Source: Eriocheir sinensis (Eukaryota; Arthropoda; Malacostraca; Decapoda; Varunidae). From it: a stretch of 64,000 nucleotides of DNA. The position numbers and the translations under genes are program-made. The DNA lies in NCBI RefSeq assembly GCF_024679095.1, contig NC_066543.1, positions 17,436,845-17,500,844 of the forward strand. The letters are read 5' to 3'. Below the pieces are notes generated by a model. It was not told the origin of the DNA, searched no databases, and saw only the letters and a list, made by a program, of their open reading frames with translations. Of the stretch, positions 11,860 to 24,440 are shown one piece after another (position 1 is the stretch's first letter; the number at the start of each line of letters is the position of its first letter).

Positions 11860-12259
11860 GTGTATTCCAAGGAGGCTTTCCCAAAAGTTGATCAGAATTT
11901 TCTAATGTGTATGCTGTGACTGCGCCAATCCGCTTTCGAGATGTTGTGGTAACGGACTGACAAACAAACATACAAACAGACAAACAGACGGACGACGAAA
12001 TCATCATCTGGCTGGGGTGTGGGGAAAAGAGGAGCTTCGTCACCTGGCAATGCCCCCTCCCCCCCCTTCCTCCAGTGGCCCTCCTCCCACCGCCGCCTCG
12101 CCGCCCCAGGGGTCAGCACGACACGTCCAGCCGCCCTGTCCCCGTCACCATGTCGCCCCGTCATGCCCGGGGCGCCTCCCCCTTCCCACACACGCATGTC
12201 ACCGCTATTCTCTTCCTCCCAAGGTAGCTTTAGCCTTGTACCAACTCCTAACGTGACTA
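11860..12259. other. Unique sequence with C-rich part, no gene seen
   Basis: GC-rich, proline-coding-looking sequence lies at 12040-12200. Overlapping open frames exist on both strands (134 codons minus, 94 plus) without any recognised motif. Confidence 0.4.
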
Positions 12260-12625
12260 CCAATGGGGCCGCCCACCACCCAGCCTCACCAAACATCGCC
12301 TAGGCCACACACTCAGCGCCCAACATCACCACACACCACACCACTCACGACCCAGCCTCATCATAAACACAAACCAGCCTTGCCTCACACACACACCACG
12401 CACCACACGACCAAGTTTCACCACGCACCATAGTAAAAATCACACAGCCTCAACACGCACACATGCTATTCAGACCCACCACACACACACCACACACCAT
12501 CTGGCTTCATCACACACTCCCAGACCCACCCCACACAAAACACAACCATCCACCACCACACACCGCCACGCCCCGCAAAATACCACACACCACAACACCC
12601 CACCATACTCACAAGCCACACGTAC
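12260..12625. repeat. Degenerate CAC/CCACACA repeat
   Basis: Long stretches of cacacaccacac with ccagcctcatcacac-like phrases recur at roughly 60-70-bp intervals, a decayed CA-rich minisatellite. Confidence 0.7.
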
Positions 12626-13100
12626 CACACTTAAATTTTTATCATAAATTTAGAGATAATGAAACGATACGATACATTTAGCAACAAGTACATAAAGTTG
12701 AAGCTTAAGGACTAAAGCACAAGAGGGATAATAAAGTATATGAGAATAAAATTAATATATCAACAAATTAGCAACAACACATAAACGTAAAGAAATTAGG
12801 TAAGAATAAAGCCGAAGTAATAAAATAGAGTAAATAAGGAAGAATGTAATAAATAAAAAAATAAAATAAAAGAATATAGAAGAATAAAATGAGTATATAA
12901 ACTGATTAACCAATAATTCATAAACGCGAGGAAAATATTGTATGAACGTCATATATTTTAATTAAGTTTTCATGTGTGAGACGTCGATTAGGGGAAGGGA
13001 AGACTGAGGAGACTAAAGGAAAATATAAAGAGAAGGCGAAAGGAGAGGAGACTAAAGAATAATATGAAAATAATAATAATGGTAATATAATCAAAACAAC
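12626..13100. other. AT-rich sequence, no gene seen
   Basis: It is A-rich with many aataaaat words and ends in aataataat near 13075. It looks like decayed low-complexity DNA. Confidence 0.5.
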
Positions 13101-13217
13101 TCTCTCTCTCTCTCTCTCTCATCACCATCATCAGCAAAGATCAGGGTTTGGCCATGAAGGTCCAAGTCCAAGGTGTGTGTGTGTATGAGTGTGTGTGTGT
13201 GTGTGTGTGTGAGTGTT
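13101..13217. repeat. Short (CT)n and (GT)n pair
   Basis: (CT)10 at 13101-13120 and an interrupted (GT)n at 13173-13217 lie on either side of about 50 bp of unique sequence. Confidence 0.92.
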
Positions 13218-13394
13218 TAGGATTCCATACAAAAACCGGTTTCTAACAAGTTTTATATCCTTGCTCAACAACAACATCACGTGCGTATAAGTTAGTGTCT
13301 TTAATTGTTCGTTTGTTCGTTTGTTCGTTCAGCCGTTTGTTTGTTCTTCCGCGTTTGCGTTTGTCTCTTTACCTTCGCATTCGAGATTCATGTT
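13218..13394. other. Unique sequence with gttcgttt repeats
   Basis: Tandem gttcgtttgttcgttt lies around 13307-13345. No gene is visible. Confidence 0.5.
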
Positions 13395-13497
13395 TCGGGG
13401 AACCACCACAGACAGGCTCTCGTGGCAGTGGGACGGAGGTGAGCACTAAGGCAACGCGCAGCTATAATGTATACCCACAACTTTACCTCTACCTATA
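13395..13497 (+). mobile_element. SINE family B, 3' fragment
   Basis: Blocks gagcacta-ggcaacgcgcagc and acccacaactttacctctac align with the last 100 bp of the SINE at 229-541 with about 25% divergence. The tRNA head is absent. A short unique 3' flank follows. Confidence 0.7.
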
Positions 13498-13562
13498 AAT
13501 TTAAGGTATACAAAAATACTAAAATAAGAGTTCAGGGTGTTAAATTATATAATCAAATAAGG
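13498..13562. other. AT-rich spacer
   Basis: Nothing recognisable. Confidence 0.4.
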
Positions 13563-13611
13563 GCACCACCACCACCACCACCACCACCACCACCACAACA
13601 ACAACAACAAC
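13563..13611. repeat. (CAC)n followed by (CAA)n
   Basis: About 11 CAC units switch to five CAA units, a typical compound microsatellite. Confidence 0.96.
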
Positions 13612-13859
13612 GAAGCAAACATACAGCATTTACCCAAAACAACCATATCTTTTCATCTTTCCATCCTACCCTCCTACCCCCCTCTACCACACCCTAACTA
13701 TCCCCCCTTCCCACCCCAACTCCGCCCCTCCGACCCCTTCTTCGACACAGAGATCAAGGTCGCTTTCAAAATGACGTCTGATGGAAGGAAAATAAAGAAT
13801 TCGGGATGAGGAAGAGGACGAAGGAGAGGAGGAAGAGGGAGGAAAGGGGAGTAGCGTAG
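13612..13859. other. Pyrimidine-rich then purine-rich sequence, no gene
   Basis: C-rich sequence at 13660-13745 is followed by A/G-rich sequence from 13785. No recognised feature. Confidence 0.45.
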
Positions 13860-14110
13860 ACGGTAGTAATGGTGGAGGTAATGGTGGTGATGATGGTGTT
13901 GACGGCATGAGTTGCTTACGGTGACGTGATGTTATGTGGTGATGATGGTGGTGGGCTGTTGCTTCTGATGAGATGGTGGTGTTGATGGCAGGGTTAGCGG
14001 TGATGCAGTGCTTGTGTCGGTGGTGGTGGTGGTGGTGGTGGTGATAGTGGTGGTGGTGATGGTGGTGGTAGTAGTAGTAATAGTAGTAGTAGTAGTAGCA
14101 GTAGTAATAG
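13860..14110. repeat. Degenerate (GGT/GAT/GTA)n array
   Basis: Trinucleotides ggt, gat and gtt mix through 13990, pure ggt runs lie at 14018-14042, and a gta run ends the block near 14097. Confidence 0.9.
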
Positions 14111-14201
14111 AGAAGAATGAGTAGGAAGGACTAAGAAAAGGAGGCGGATAAAAAAGCTGAATGATAAATTTAAAGAGACAAATTATCCTTCCTCTTGAAG
14201 C
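14111..14201. other. Short A-rich spacer
   Basis: Nothing recognisable. Confidence 0.4.
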
Positions 14202-14925
14202 ATGATAAAATTCCTCCTCCCTCCTTCATCACCTAGCCGACTCATGACCCTCCTCTTCCATCCCTCTTCTTCTCTCCTTTCCCTCCTCTTCCATCACTTC
14301 TCTCCTTTCCCTTTTCTTACATCATTCTGCTATCTTTCATCCCTCTTTTCTCCTTTCTTTTCTCTTCCTTTCTTCTTCTCTCGTTTCCTTTTTCTTCCTT
14401 CCCTCTTCTCTCCTTTCCCACCTCTTCCATCCCTCATCTCCCTTTATCATTTTTCATCCCTTTTCTCTCCTCTCCCTCTTCTTATATCCCTCTCCTCTCC
14501 TTTCCCGTTTCTTCCATTATGCTTCTCTCCTTTTCCACCTTTTCCATCCTTATTCTCTCCTTCCTCTCCCTTTACAGCTCTCTTATTGTCTTGCTTTCTC
14601 TCCACTTCAGTTCCTCTCTTCCTTCCAGCCTTTCTCTCCCCTTTCATCTTTCCCGTCTGTCTTCTATTCCTTTCCCATACCTATTTTTCAATCCTTCCTT
14701 TCCCATCCCCAACATTATCGTCCCTTCCTCTCCCCTCTTCCATCCTCTTTGATTCTCCACCATTTCTCACACCAGCTAACCCATTCAATGTATCTTCTAT
14801 CTACCTATCCGTGTCCTTCTTTTCTATCCCCAACCATCCCCTTATCTCCCATCTCCTCTTCTTTCCTCTCCTCCCCCTCCTATCTTCTCACTCACCTGCA
14901 TACCTCTCCTTACCTCGCCTTGTCC
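14202..14925. repeat. Homopyrimidine tract with decayed 60-bp repeats
   Basis: The plus strand is mostly C/T. The phrase ttccatccctcttctctcc and variants recur from 14256 to 14560 at irregular intervals. The 250-codon open frame here is a low-complexity artefact. Confidence 0.85.
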
Positions 14926-14999
14926 CTTTAAATAGCGGTGATGCAATTGGTTAAAAAAAAAGAATATATATCATTGTCAACACATAAATAAAGATATAT
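14926..14999. other. AT-rich spacer
   Basis: Nothing recognisable. Confidence 0.4.
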
Positions 15000-15021
15000 G
15001 TGTGTATGTTTGTGTGTGTGT

Positions 15022-15089
<68 letters not shown>
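15000..15089. repeat. (GT)n microsatellite
   Basis: About 90 bp of TG units with two ta interruptions in the first 30 bp. Confidence 0.97.
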
Positions 15090-15092
<3 letters not shown>

Positions 15093-15205
15093 AAAGGTTC
15101 ACATGTAGCCTGACTCATGTGCACGTTATGTTCTACTTATATAATGTGGGGAGAAAAATGACAGTGGAAAAGAAAATGTTATATCGCGTGTGGAAATGAG
15201 CCAAG

Positions 15206-15208
<3 letters not shown>
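15090..15208. other. Unique spacer
   Basis: Nothing recognisable. Confidence 0.4.
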
Positions 15209-15282
<74 letters not shown>

Positions 15283-15334
15283 TTAAGAGGTATGCAGGTA
15301 ACACATTCAGGGAAGAAGTGTCCGTTATAATGAC

Positions 15335-15380
<46 letters not shown>
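15209..15380. repeat. Two (GA)n arrays split by 60 bp
   Basis: (GA)35 at 15209-15278 and (GA)21 at 15339-15380 flank a unique 60-bp spacer. Confidence 0.97.
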
Positions 15381-15382
<2 letters not shown>

Positions 15383-15738
15383 CACCAAAACCGTTTTGAC
15401 GATACAGGAAAGTGCAAAATCATCATATTAAACAGGCTGTGAAATTACAAATGATTGATAACCATATTAAACTGTAAATTATAGTGCATGTTAGTATGGA
15501 AGACAGACAGAGTAGCAATGGAGGAAAAGTATATTAATTAACAGAAACTATAAGAAAGTAAGGAGAGGAAAAGAGATAATTTTTTTTAGATATACACCTC
15601 TATAAGGCTATCCATTTTAAGTCCTTTTTCTTTTGTTTTTAAGGGGGGAACAGGGGGGAAGGGGTGAGTAGGCGCAGAGTAACGAAAGAAAATGGGAGAT
15701 AACCACAGCCATTACAAAGAAGAGACGAGCAGTAAACA
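15381..15738. other. Unique sequence, no gene seen
   Basis: It is AT-rich with G-runs near 15640-15665 and has no recognised feature. Confidence 0.45.
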
Positions 15739-16206
15739 CCGCCATCACCACCACCACAACCACCTACAAAACCACCATCGCCACCACTACCTACCACCAC
15801 CACCACTACCACCACCACCACCACCTACAAAGCCACCATCTCCACCACTAGCACCACCACTACACCACCAGCACCACCACAGTTACGAACCTTATGACTC
15901 CCAACAACACCTACATCGACTACCATTATCACCACCACCTACACCACCAACACCAATGCAACCGACACATTCACCCCCACCACCCTCAACACCAACAACA
16001 ACGTGACTGCCACATACACCACCACTGTCATCAACACCAACACCACCATTAAAACCATCACTGTCGCTTCCACCACCATCACCATTAGCACCGCCACCCC
16101 ACCACCACCACCACCAACACCGACACCAAGTGCATGCAATCACTCGTAATCTCTCTCCCCGCCCCCCTCGTCACCACCATCACCACCACTGTCATCACCA
16201 CCATTA
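15739..16206. repeat. Degenerate (CAC)n array, about 470 bp
   Basis: Cac/cca trinucleotides with tac, atc and aac variants fill the region. Open frames rich in His/Pro (plus) or Gly/Val (minus) come from the repeat. Confidence 0.92.
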
Positions 16207-16404
16207 AGAACACACTCAAGCAACGCACAAGGAACAACGCTGAAACAAGACCAAAATTATGACTCAGAAGAATTGCAATGAACCGACAGACTTGAAAACG
16301 TTATTTCCCACCAGCAGGAAGAGTCTCGTAAATGAGGGTCACCATTAAACGAGAAAAATATGCGTGCCGAGGTTCGCTACTATGCATTTTAAAAAGAAGA
16401 AGCA
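16207..16404. other. Unique sequence
   Basis: Nothing recognisable. Confidence 0.4.
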
Positions 16405-16710
16405 GCGAAGTATACTGATTATAGAACCAGAAAATGCAGACTGTCGTATATTGTTATTCATGTCAAAAGAAGAAACGAAATATGCTGATTATAATAATAC
16501 GAGGAAATGCAGCCCAGCGCATACTGTTATTCAGGTCATAAGTAGAAGCTGAGAATACTGATTACAAAACGAAAACAATACTGACCAAATTACAGCGTTA
16601 TATATGTCAGAAAGTTAAAGTTAAGTATTCTGACTTTGAAACAAGAAAATGAAGACCAGCAAACACTATCAACCATGTCAAAAGCACATGCTAATTATAT
16701 ATTTTTCCAT
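16405..16710. repeat. Diverged tandem array, period about 71 bp, 4 copies
   Basis: The phrase tactgattata and its variants occur near 16413, 16483, 16556 and 16628. Each is followed by a gaaaatgcagac-like block and a gttat-cat/gtca block. Copies differ by 25-35%. Confidence 0.75.
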
Positions 16711-16797
16711 CTAAAGCTGCTCGTGGCCTCTGTGCTTATTTCCGTCGCATTAGCCTTTGAGTCTGTGGCGTCAGAAGTACCAATCATCACGCCTCGG
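16711..16797. repeat. Short dispersed sequence shared with 47350-47405
   Basis: Tggcctctgtgcttatttcc followed by gtcgcattagcc resembles tggccgcggtgctcatctcc followed by gtcccattagcc at 47360, with the same order and spacing. It may be the end of an unrecognised dispersed family. Confidence 0.4.
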
Positions 16798-17439
16798 TAG
16801 AAAATAAATGAGAGATTTTTGCCGCGTACTCAAACCTGAAACACAACACTGGGCGAATATCATACATCGAATTAAGACAAACATTGTATTCGTTATGACA
16901 TCACGACAACGGAACAGATTGCAACGAGACTCATTTCGATATAAAACACGTAGAGGCATATCAAAAGAAAGGTCACATGATAATCGACCTTTTTTGAACT
17001 AGGGTAGGAAATCAGAAGAGAACGAATGATGAGAGAGGTACAAAGAGAAGTAGATGGATGGCGAGAGGAGAAAAAAAGGGAAAAGAAATAGGAGTGTTGA
17101 AATAGGTAAGAGGCAAGGGGCGGGAAGACTACACACATGCATTTCCTAGAGAGAGAAGAATGACAAACAGCATTAGTCAAATCCTCGCATGACGCATCAG
17201 GGCGCTTCGAAGTCACTCACACAGTCAGTCTCTCGAGGCATCTGCGGAGCGCCACGCCAGCCATTTCAGAGACGCAGAACCTCAACCTTTTAGAGCAGCG
17301 GCGGGAGGCGAACCATTTCAAGGATGCAGTTTACGTCGTCTTCTGCGTCTCGTCTGAACATTGCAATCGTTATGTTTCTTATAGCCAGTGATGAGATGCT
17401 ATGGTCAGGATGCGCGGGTGGTTATCCAAAGTGTTCTCC
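16798..17439. other. Unique sequence, no gene seen
   Basis: It is AT-rich to 17200. A CpG-richer patch around 17215-17345 contains cagtcagtctctc. A 89-codon frame at 17324 begins with a hydrophobic run but dissolves into pyrimidine low-complexity DNA, so I do not call a gene. Confidence 0.4.
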
Positions 17440-17899
17440 TCCGTTCTCCTTCCCTTCTCTTTCCTTCGTCCTCCTCTTTCCTGTGACAAGCTGCACGCGT
17501 TTTTTTTTTTTTTTTAAGTGCTCCTCTCCCCTCTCCTTGTCTTCCCTTCCTTTTCCTTTTTTTTTCTCGGTGAAGATGCGTGCGTGTTCTTGAAAGTGTT
17601 CGCGTCTGCCCTTCCTCTTCTCTTACCTTCCTTCTTCTCTTCTTCCTTCTGTTTTCTTTCTTTCTACTCCATCTGTTCCTTTCTCTGATCTCTTTGTATA
17701 GTTCTTTTACATTTTGATCTTTATTTGAAGTATTTATGTATTACTTTCTAAGCTTTCATCTTCTTTACCCATTTCATTCTTCTTTTTCCTCTTCTTCTTT
17801 TCTTTTTTTTTCCTCTTCTTCTTCTTCTTTTTCTCCTTCTTCTTCTTCTTCTTCTTCTTCTTCTTCTTCTTCTTCTTCTTCCTTTTCTTCTTCTTCTTC

Positions 17900-17946
<47 letters not shown>

Positions 17947-17985
17947 TTTCTTCTTTTTCCTTTTCTTCTTTTTCTTCTTCTTCTA

Positions 17986-18031
<46 letters not shown>

Positions 18032-18140
18032 TTTTTCTTTTTATTTTCCTCTTCTTCTTCTTTTCTTCTTCTTCTTCTTCTTTTTCTTACCCTTCTCTAT
18101 TTCCTTCGTCTTCTATTTTCTTTCCTCCAATTCTTAATAC
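17440..18140. repeat. Pyrimidine tract with (CTT)n, (TTA)n and (CTT)n blocks
   Basis: Pure CTT runs lie at about 17832-17880 and 17986-18030, and (TTA/ATT)n at 17900-17946. Ser- and Tyr-homopolymer open frames arise from these. Confidence 0.93.
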
Positions 18141-18440
18141 TTCCACTGCCAACTTATCTTTCCATCTTTTCTCGACTCCACCATTCTCTTTCTCCTGACC
18201 CGCTACCTCCTCCTTTCCCCTTATTCTGTACCCTCTCCTTATCCTTTTTTTCCTCTCGCGACCCTTGCATTTCGCGCACCCTGAAGCACACCGTTGCCAG
18301 CGAGGCGGCGGCAGAAGCGGCGGCAAGGAGAAGGGTTTTTGAACGTCCTCTCAAGGTCACGTGTCTTGCTGAGGTCGTTCTGATGCAAGGTTACGGCCGG
18401 ACAATCTGCTTCGTTCCTTCTCTTCCTCTTCATCTCTTCC
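18141..18440. other. Unique sequence, no gene seen
   Basis: A CpG-containing stretch at 18255-18400 includes ggcggcggcagaagcggcgg. Three overlapping minus-strand open frames of 68-79 codons have no recognised motif. Confidence 0.4.
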
Positions 18441-19200
18441 TCTGCCTCCTCCACTCTTCTTGTTGTTGCTTCTTATTTTTCTTCTTCTTCGTCTTCTTCT
18501 TCTTCATCTTTTTTTCTTCTTCTTCTATTTCTTCTTCTTCTTCTTCTTTTTCTGCTCCTTCTCTGCTTTGCTATCATATTCCCTCTTTTTTCTCTTCATC
18601 TCCTCCTGCCATATTTGTTCCTTGCCTCCTCCTCATTGTTTTTTTTTTCTCATTCTTTCTCCTCTTCTTCGTCTTCCTCCTCCTCCTCCTCCTCCTCCTA
18701 TTTCTTATTCTAATTTTCATATTTATTTTAGTTTTGCTTTAAGTACTCCTCCTCCTCCTCCTCCTCCTCCTCCTCCTCCTCCTCCTCCTTCTTCTCTCTA
18801 TTTTTGTTCTTCTTCTCATCCTCATTCTCATTACCTTCATCTTTATCTTCGTTCTCGTAAATTTACTACTTCTGCTCCTCCTTCATCTCAGGTTATATTA
18901 CTTTACTCCTCCTCCTCCTCCTCCTCCTCCTCCTCCTCCTCCTCCTCCTCCTCCTCCTCCTCCTTCTCCTACTCTGTTTCTTCTCTTTCTTTTTCTTATT
19001 CTTTTTCTTTTTTCCTCTTACTCTGCCTCTTCCTCTTCCTCCTCCTCCTTCTCCTCCTCCTCCTCCTCCTCCTGATCCTCCTTCTCCTACTCTGTTTCTT
19101 CTCTTTCTTATTCTTTTTCTTTTTCCTCTTACTCTGCCTCCTCCTCCTCCTCCTCCTCCTCCTCTTTCTCCTCCTCCTCTTTCCCCTCCTCCTGCCGCCG
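18441..19200. repeat. (CTT)n/(CTC)n compound microsatellite region
   Basis: Main pure runs are (CTC)n at 18747-18789 and 18906-18963. Between 18964 and 19190 a unit of about 98 bp containing tactctgtttcttctctttc is duplicated (18970 and 19088). Confidence 0.93.
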
Positions 19201-19847
19201 CTGCTGTTTTCTCCTTTTTTGGGGGGTGGGTGGGGCGAGGGGGGGGGGTATTTTGTAAGTGTTCAAGATTATAATGTGCTTTTCTAAAGTCATCCTCCTC
19301 TAAAATTATCTTTCATTTTCTTTCTTTTTTTTCTTCATTTCTTCCTGATTTTTCTCCTGTCTTCTTCATATACTCTTCTCTTACTTTTCTTCTCGTTTTT
19401 TTTCTATTTTCTTCGTTTTCGTCTTGTTTTTCTACTTATTTTCTTCTTTTTCCTCCTCCTCCTCCTCCTCTTTTTCAACTCTTCTTCTTCTTCCTAGCAT
19501 TATTACCGTTATTATTATTGTTATTACTACTATTTTTATTATCATTACTATTTGTTTCATTTTTCCTACTTCTTCCTTTTCTTCCCTTTCTTCTTCTTTT
19601 CTACGGGTATTGCCTCACAAAACTATGACGATTGCAATTTTTTTTCCGCCTCCATCACGGCCAAACAAACACACCGACCTTCCTCAACAGCTGCTAGCGT
19701 TTTCATTATCTTTACCATTCTTTCTCAGTTCCCCGGCCGCCCATTAAAGAGGATGATGAGTCTATCGGTGCTTTTGTGTTCCTTTCATACTTTTTTTATT
19801 CATGTTTTATACTTTTCATATTTTTTTTCTGCTGTTTTTTTATGATG
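19201..19847. repeat. T/C-rich low-complexity sequence
   Basis: A G-run lies at 19220-19249, then T-rich sequence with short ctc and att trinucleotide blocks (19450-19470, 19500-19550). No gene was recognised. Confidence 0.7.
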
Positions 19848-19848
19848 A

Positions 19849-19882
<34 letters not shown>

Positions 19883-19883
19883 G
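19848..19883. repeat. (GTT)n microsatellite
   Basis: Twelve TTG units. Confidence 0.96.
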
Positions 19884-20000
19884 ATGTTGGGTTTGTTTGT
19901 GTTTTTATAAGTCTCCACGCTTTTCATATTTTTTTCATACTTTTTTCATACTTTTTTTAATAATTTTCATACTCTTTTTCATACTTTTACTCACACATCT
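19884..20000. repeat. Degenerate tttttcatac tandem repeat
   Basis: Cttttttcata/ttttcatac units of 10-16 bp recur from about 19919 to 19988. An earlier pair lies at 19780-19825. Confidence 0.75.
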
Positions 20001-20561
20001 TTTATTCTGCGTATTGTATTTCTCTCTCCACCTCCTCTACTTGCTGCTGATCCGTCAAACTTCTTCCTAGGCATTCCCTTCTTCTCTTCTTCTCTCCTTA
20101 CGTCCTTATGTTCTTATGTTCTTCATCTTCCTGCTCACCCGGAATGAGGAGGGGAAGGAGTGCATAAATGAGCTAAGATGACACAAACACAAAAAACACA
20201 GACAAAAAACAAACAGGTGTAGATGGGAAAAAAATACTTATAAAAGGCAAAAGTTTACAGTCTCTTCGCAGCGGTAAGTCGGTGATCATATCGAGAAGAT
20301 GTAGTAACGTTTCTTTCTATTTTCTCTAACTTTTTTTCTTCCCTCTCATAATCGCATCAAAACCCCTCCCTCCAACACGGCCTGTCTTGCCCCTCGCGGC
20401 CGCCCGCTCAGGTGTAATCACAGGTCAGGCCTTTACCTGTTATCCCTGTAATCAAGTGCTGACGCGTGACCCAGTCAGCAGGTGAGTCAGATGAAGGAGG
20501 GGGAGGAGAAGGAGGTGGATGAAAAGGGATGAAGAACGAAAAGAAGAAAAAGATGAAGACG
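20001..20561. other. Unique sequence, no gene seen
   Basis: A GC-richer patch at 20365-20500 (cccctcgcggccgcccgctc near 20391, aggtgtaatcacaggtcagg near 20410) stands out from its AT-rich flanks. No domain or RNA was recognised. Confidence 0.4.
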
Positions 20562-20591
20562 CCAACGAAGAAGAAGAAGAAGAAGAACAAG

Positions 20592-20628
<37 letters not shown>
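20562..20628. repeat. (AAG)n then (AAC)n
   Basis: A compound trinucleotide array with AAG to about 20588 and AAC to 20628. Confidence 0.94.
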
Positions 20629-21346
<718 letters not shown>

Positions 21347-21367
21347 GGGGGGGGGGGGGGGGGGGGG
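21347..21367. repeat. Run of 21 G
   Basis: Uninterrupted homopolymer. Run length may be an assembly estimate. Confidence 0.95.
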
Positions 21368-21540
21368 CGTGAAATAAGAACGACCTGCATGCCGCCAGCT
21401 GGGTCCGGGAGGCGGGTTGATAAGCGAATGGGTGATACTTAGGTAGGGAAGTGGAGGGTGGTGTGAGGCGGGAGGGAGGGGCATAGGGTAGGGAGGGTTA
21501 GATTGAAGCCGCTTGGTTACGGGGGTTTTTTTCTGCCATT
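21368..21540. other. G-rich unique spacer
   Basis: Nothing recognisable. Confidence 0.4.
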
Positions 21541-21865
21541 GGGTAGGCGGTGGCTGAGTGGTTAGCGTGCGGGCTCCGCATTCACCACGTCATGGACAAC
21601 GCCGGTTCGAATCCCCACGCTACCACCTGGGATTTTTCAGTCACCGCCGAGTGGCCTAAGACTGCCCACATGCTGTCCAGAAGACCACCCATCGACCCTG
21701 ACTCTAGAAGAAACCGTCCAAGTGAGTCAAGAATGAGTTCCGGGGGGCAGCATGAGCCAAGCATAACTGGCGCCACTATAAAAGTTGCCTGCGCCATAAC
21801 GGGCTTGGGCCGACCACCTGCCCCCTGAAGAAAGCCTACCGGCGCTACAGGCGGAGATGTAAAAA
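21541..21865 (+). mobile_element. tRNA-derived SINE, family A, copy 2 (most complete, plus)
   Basis: The head taggcggtggctgagtggtt contains the A box and cggttcgaatcccc at 21603-21616 the B box, 45-50 bp apart. The body shares gtggcctaagactgcccaca (21651) and ccagaagaccacc with the minus-strand copies. The 3' part ends gcctaccggcgctacaggcg (21834-21853). A 92-codon frame across it is only SINE sequence. (GT)n begins 13 bp after its end. Confidence 0.9.
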
Positions 21866-21874
21866 TTTGTTATC

Positions 21875-21877
<3 letters not shown>

Positions 21878-21918
<41 letters not shown>
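21878..21918. repeat. (GT)n microsatellite
   Basis: About 20 TG units directly downstream of the SINE. Confidence 0.97.
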
Positions 21919-21922
<4 letters not shown>

Positions 21923-22195
21923 CGTCCGTGCGTGTAGGTGTAAGTGCCCGTTCCCTGTACACAGCATCCTGCCCTTTGTTGCTCTTGATGACCTTGTTGT
22001 TAATGTTGTTGTTGATGTTGTTGATGTTGTTGTTGCTGTTCCTGTTATCATTGTAGTTATTGAAGATGACGATGCTGATATCACTTATGGTGAAAACAGT
22101 GATGATAAACATAACGGTAATAGCAGTAGTAGTAGTAGTAGTAGTAGTAGTAGCAGTAGTAGTAGTAGTAGTAGTAGTAGCAGTAGTAGTAGTAA
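21919..22195. repeat. (GTT/GAT)n and (AGT)n arrays
   Basis: Degenerate gtt/gat lies at 21980-22045 and nearly pure AGT at 22123-22195, with gat-rich DNA between. Confidence 0.88.
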
Positions 22196-22430
22196 TGGAA
22201 ATAGTAAGAATAGTGGAGGTATCGGTGGGACTGGTGGTGCTAGTGGTAATGACTCGTGCTGATTGTGGTGGGGGGTGGGGTGGGGGGTGGGGGTGGGGGG
22301 GTAGAGAAGGTTCAGGTTGAGGGGGCAGTTGCAATTTTTTTCTCTTCCCATTATCTTTGTATTTTCGGTTCCCTTTTTGCATTACACTATTCATTTGCTC
22401 CTCGTGTTCATTCGCGCATATCATCTGCTC
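22196..22430. repeat. GGT-like and G-rich segment
   Basis: Degenerate ggt/agt continues to 22255, then gggtggggtggggggtggg at 22270-22300. The latter has the G-run pattern of potential G-quadruplex DNA. Confidence 0.7.
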
Positions 22431-23189
<759 letters not shown>

Positions 23190-23280
23190 GGTGGTGGGGG
23201 TGGGGGTGGTGGTGAGGGTGGTGGTGGTGGTGAGGGTGGTGGTGGTGGTGAGGGTGGTGGTGGGGGTGGTAGTGGTGGTA
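23190..23280. repeat. (GGT)n with gag interruptions
   Basis: Ggtggtggtggtgagggt forms a 15-18-bp higher-order unit repeated at least three times. Confidence 0.93.
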
Positions 23281-23328
23281 TTTTTTTTCTTCACCTATTT
23301 GAAATGACTTTGTATGTAGGGGGAGAGG

Positions 23329-23329
23329 G

Positions 23330-23389
<60 letters not shown>
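23329..23389. repeat. (GT)n microsatellite
   Basis: About 30 units, uninterrupted. Confidence 0.98.
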
Positions 23390-23390
<1 letters not shown>

Positions 23391-23553
23391 AGTTTGTGCT
23401 TGTGGTGATAAGAACAACCAAAAAAATACTAGAGATAGAAAGAGAGAAAAAAAACAGAGAAAAGAATGACAGTGAGACACGAAACCTAAGACAAACACAC
23501 AACTACAAAAAAAAACAAGATAGAGTCAACATTTCCCTCGATCACATAACCAC

Positions 23554-23559
<6 letters not shown>
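23390..23559. other. A-rich spacer
   Basis: Nothing recognisable. Confidence 0.4.

Positions 23560-23641
<82 letters not shown>
23560..23641. repeat. (CA)n microsatellite, 82 bp
   Basis: Uninterrupted. Confidence 0.98.
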
Positions 23642-24189
23642 CCCCTCCCCTTACAAACACATGCAACATCCCACGCACTCAAGACATCGTGAGTTCAAGA
23701 CAGTAAAAACAAAAAACAAAAAATCACCAATAAAATTCAACTAACACTGACCATGAACTCTACTTTTGAACTTGTACGCTCCAAAGACTATTCGCTTGAG
23801 TTTACATTTCTAGGACCTAATTGCTTTCGTTTCCCCTCTTATCTTCCCTCACCGACTGGCCGTCTCGTATGTTCTCGTGCTCTTAAGAACCCACCCCGCC
23901 AGGATAGCACTCACGGGTATTATTCTCTCCACTTGCAAGGCTCATTTCGCTCTTCCATTTTTTTCCTCTTCGTCTTCTTCTTCTTCTTCTATCTCTCATC
24001 TGCCCCTTGTAATGTAATGGCGGAGAGAGAAAAATATAAAGGAAGAGAAAAAATAGAGGTAAGGAAGGGTCTATTTCTTTTTATTTTGCGTTGTTTTTCC
24101 AGTGTTTTTTTTTGGGGGGGGTTAATATACTTTGCTTCTATATGTTCGTGTGTTTCTTTGTCTGTTTGATTGTATGTCTGTCTGTCTAT
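23642..24189. other. Unique sequence with an unsupported 138-codon frame
   Basis: An open frame at 23753-24169 begins MNSTFELVRSKDYSLEFTF. Its first 70 codons are of ordinary composition, and it then crosses (CTT)n and a Phe-rich tail. No domain was recognised and no splice structure is evident, so it is not called a gene. Confidence 0.35.
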
Positions 24190-24440
24190 CTCCTTGTTCT
24201 TCTTCCTCGGCTCCTCCTCCTCCTCCTCATCCTTTTCATCTTCCTTTTTCTTACCATCCTCCCTCCCTCCTCTTCCTCCTCCTTCTGATTGTGTGTCTGT
24301 CTGTCTGTCCTCTTTTTCTCTTTCTCCTTCTCCTCCTCCTACTCGTATTCACTTTTCTTTCCCTTCTCCTCCTCCTCCTCCTCCTCCTCCTCCTCCTCCT
24401 CCTCCCTCACTCTTCTTCATGATTTACTTCTAATTCCTCC
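24190..24440. repeat. (CTC)n/pyrimidine region with a duplicated gtctgtctgtc block
   Basis: Tgtctgtctgtc occurs at 24175 and 24295, each followed by tcct-rich sequence, a duplication of about 120 bp. (CTC)12 lies at 24369-24404. Confidence 0.85.

Noticed and set aside
17324..17593. Secreted-protein start (hydrophobic N-terminus)
   Set aside because: Only about 50 codons before the frame turns into pyrimidine-tract translation, and no exon boundary or family match is visible.
21550..21828. 92-codon frame starting MAEWLACGLRIHHV
   Set aside because: It is the tRNA-like head and body of a family-A SINE. A similar frame near 42440-42625 has the same origin.
23753..24169. 138-codon frame starting MNSTFELVRSK
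   Set aside because: The first half has normal composition, but the frame then runs through CTT and T-rich DNA. There is no homology I recognise and no supporting signals.
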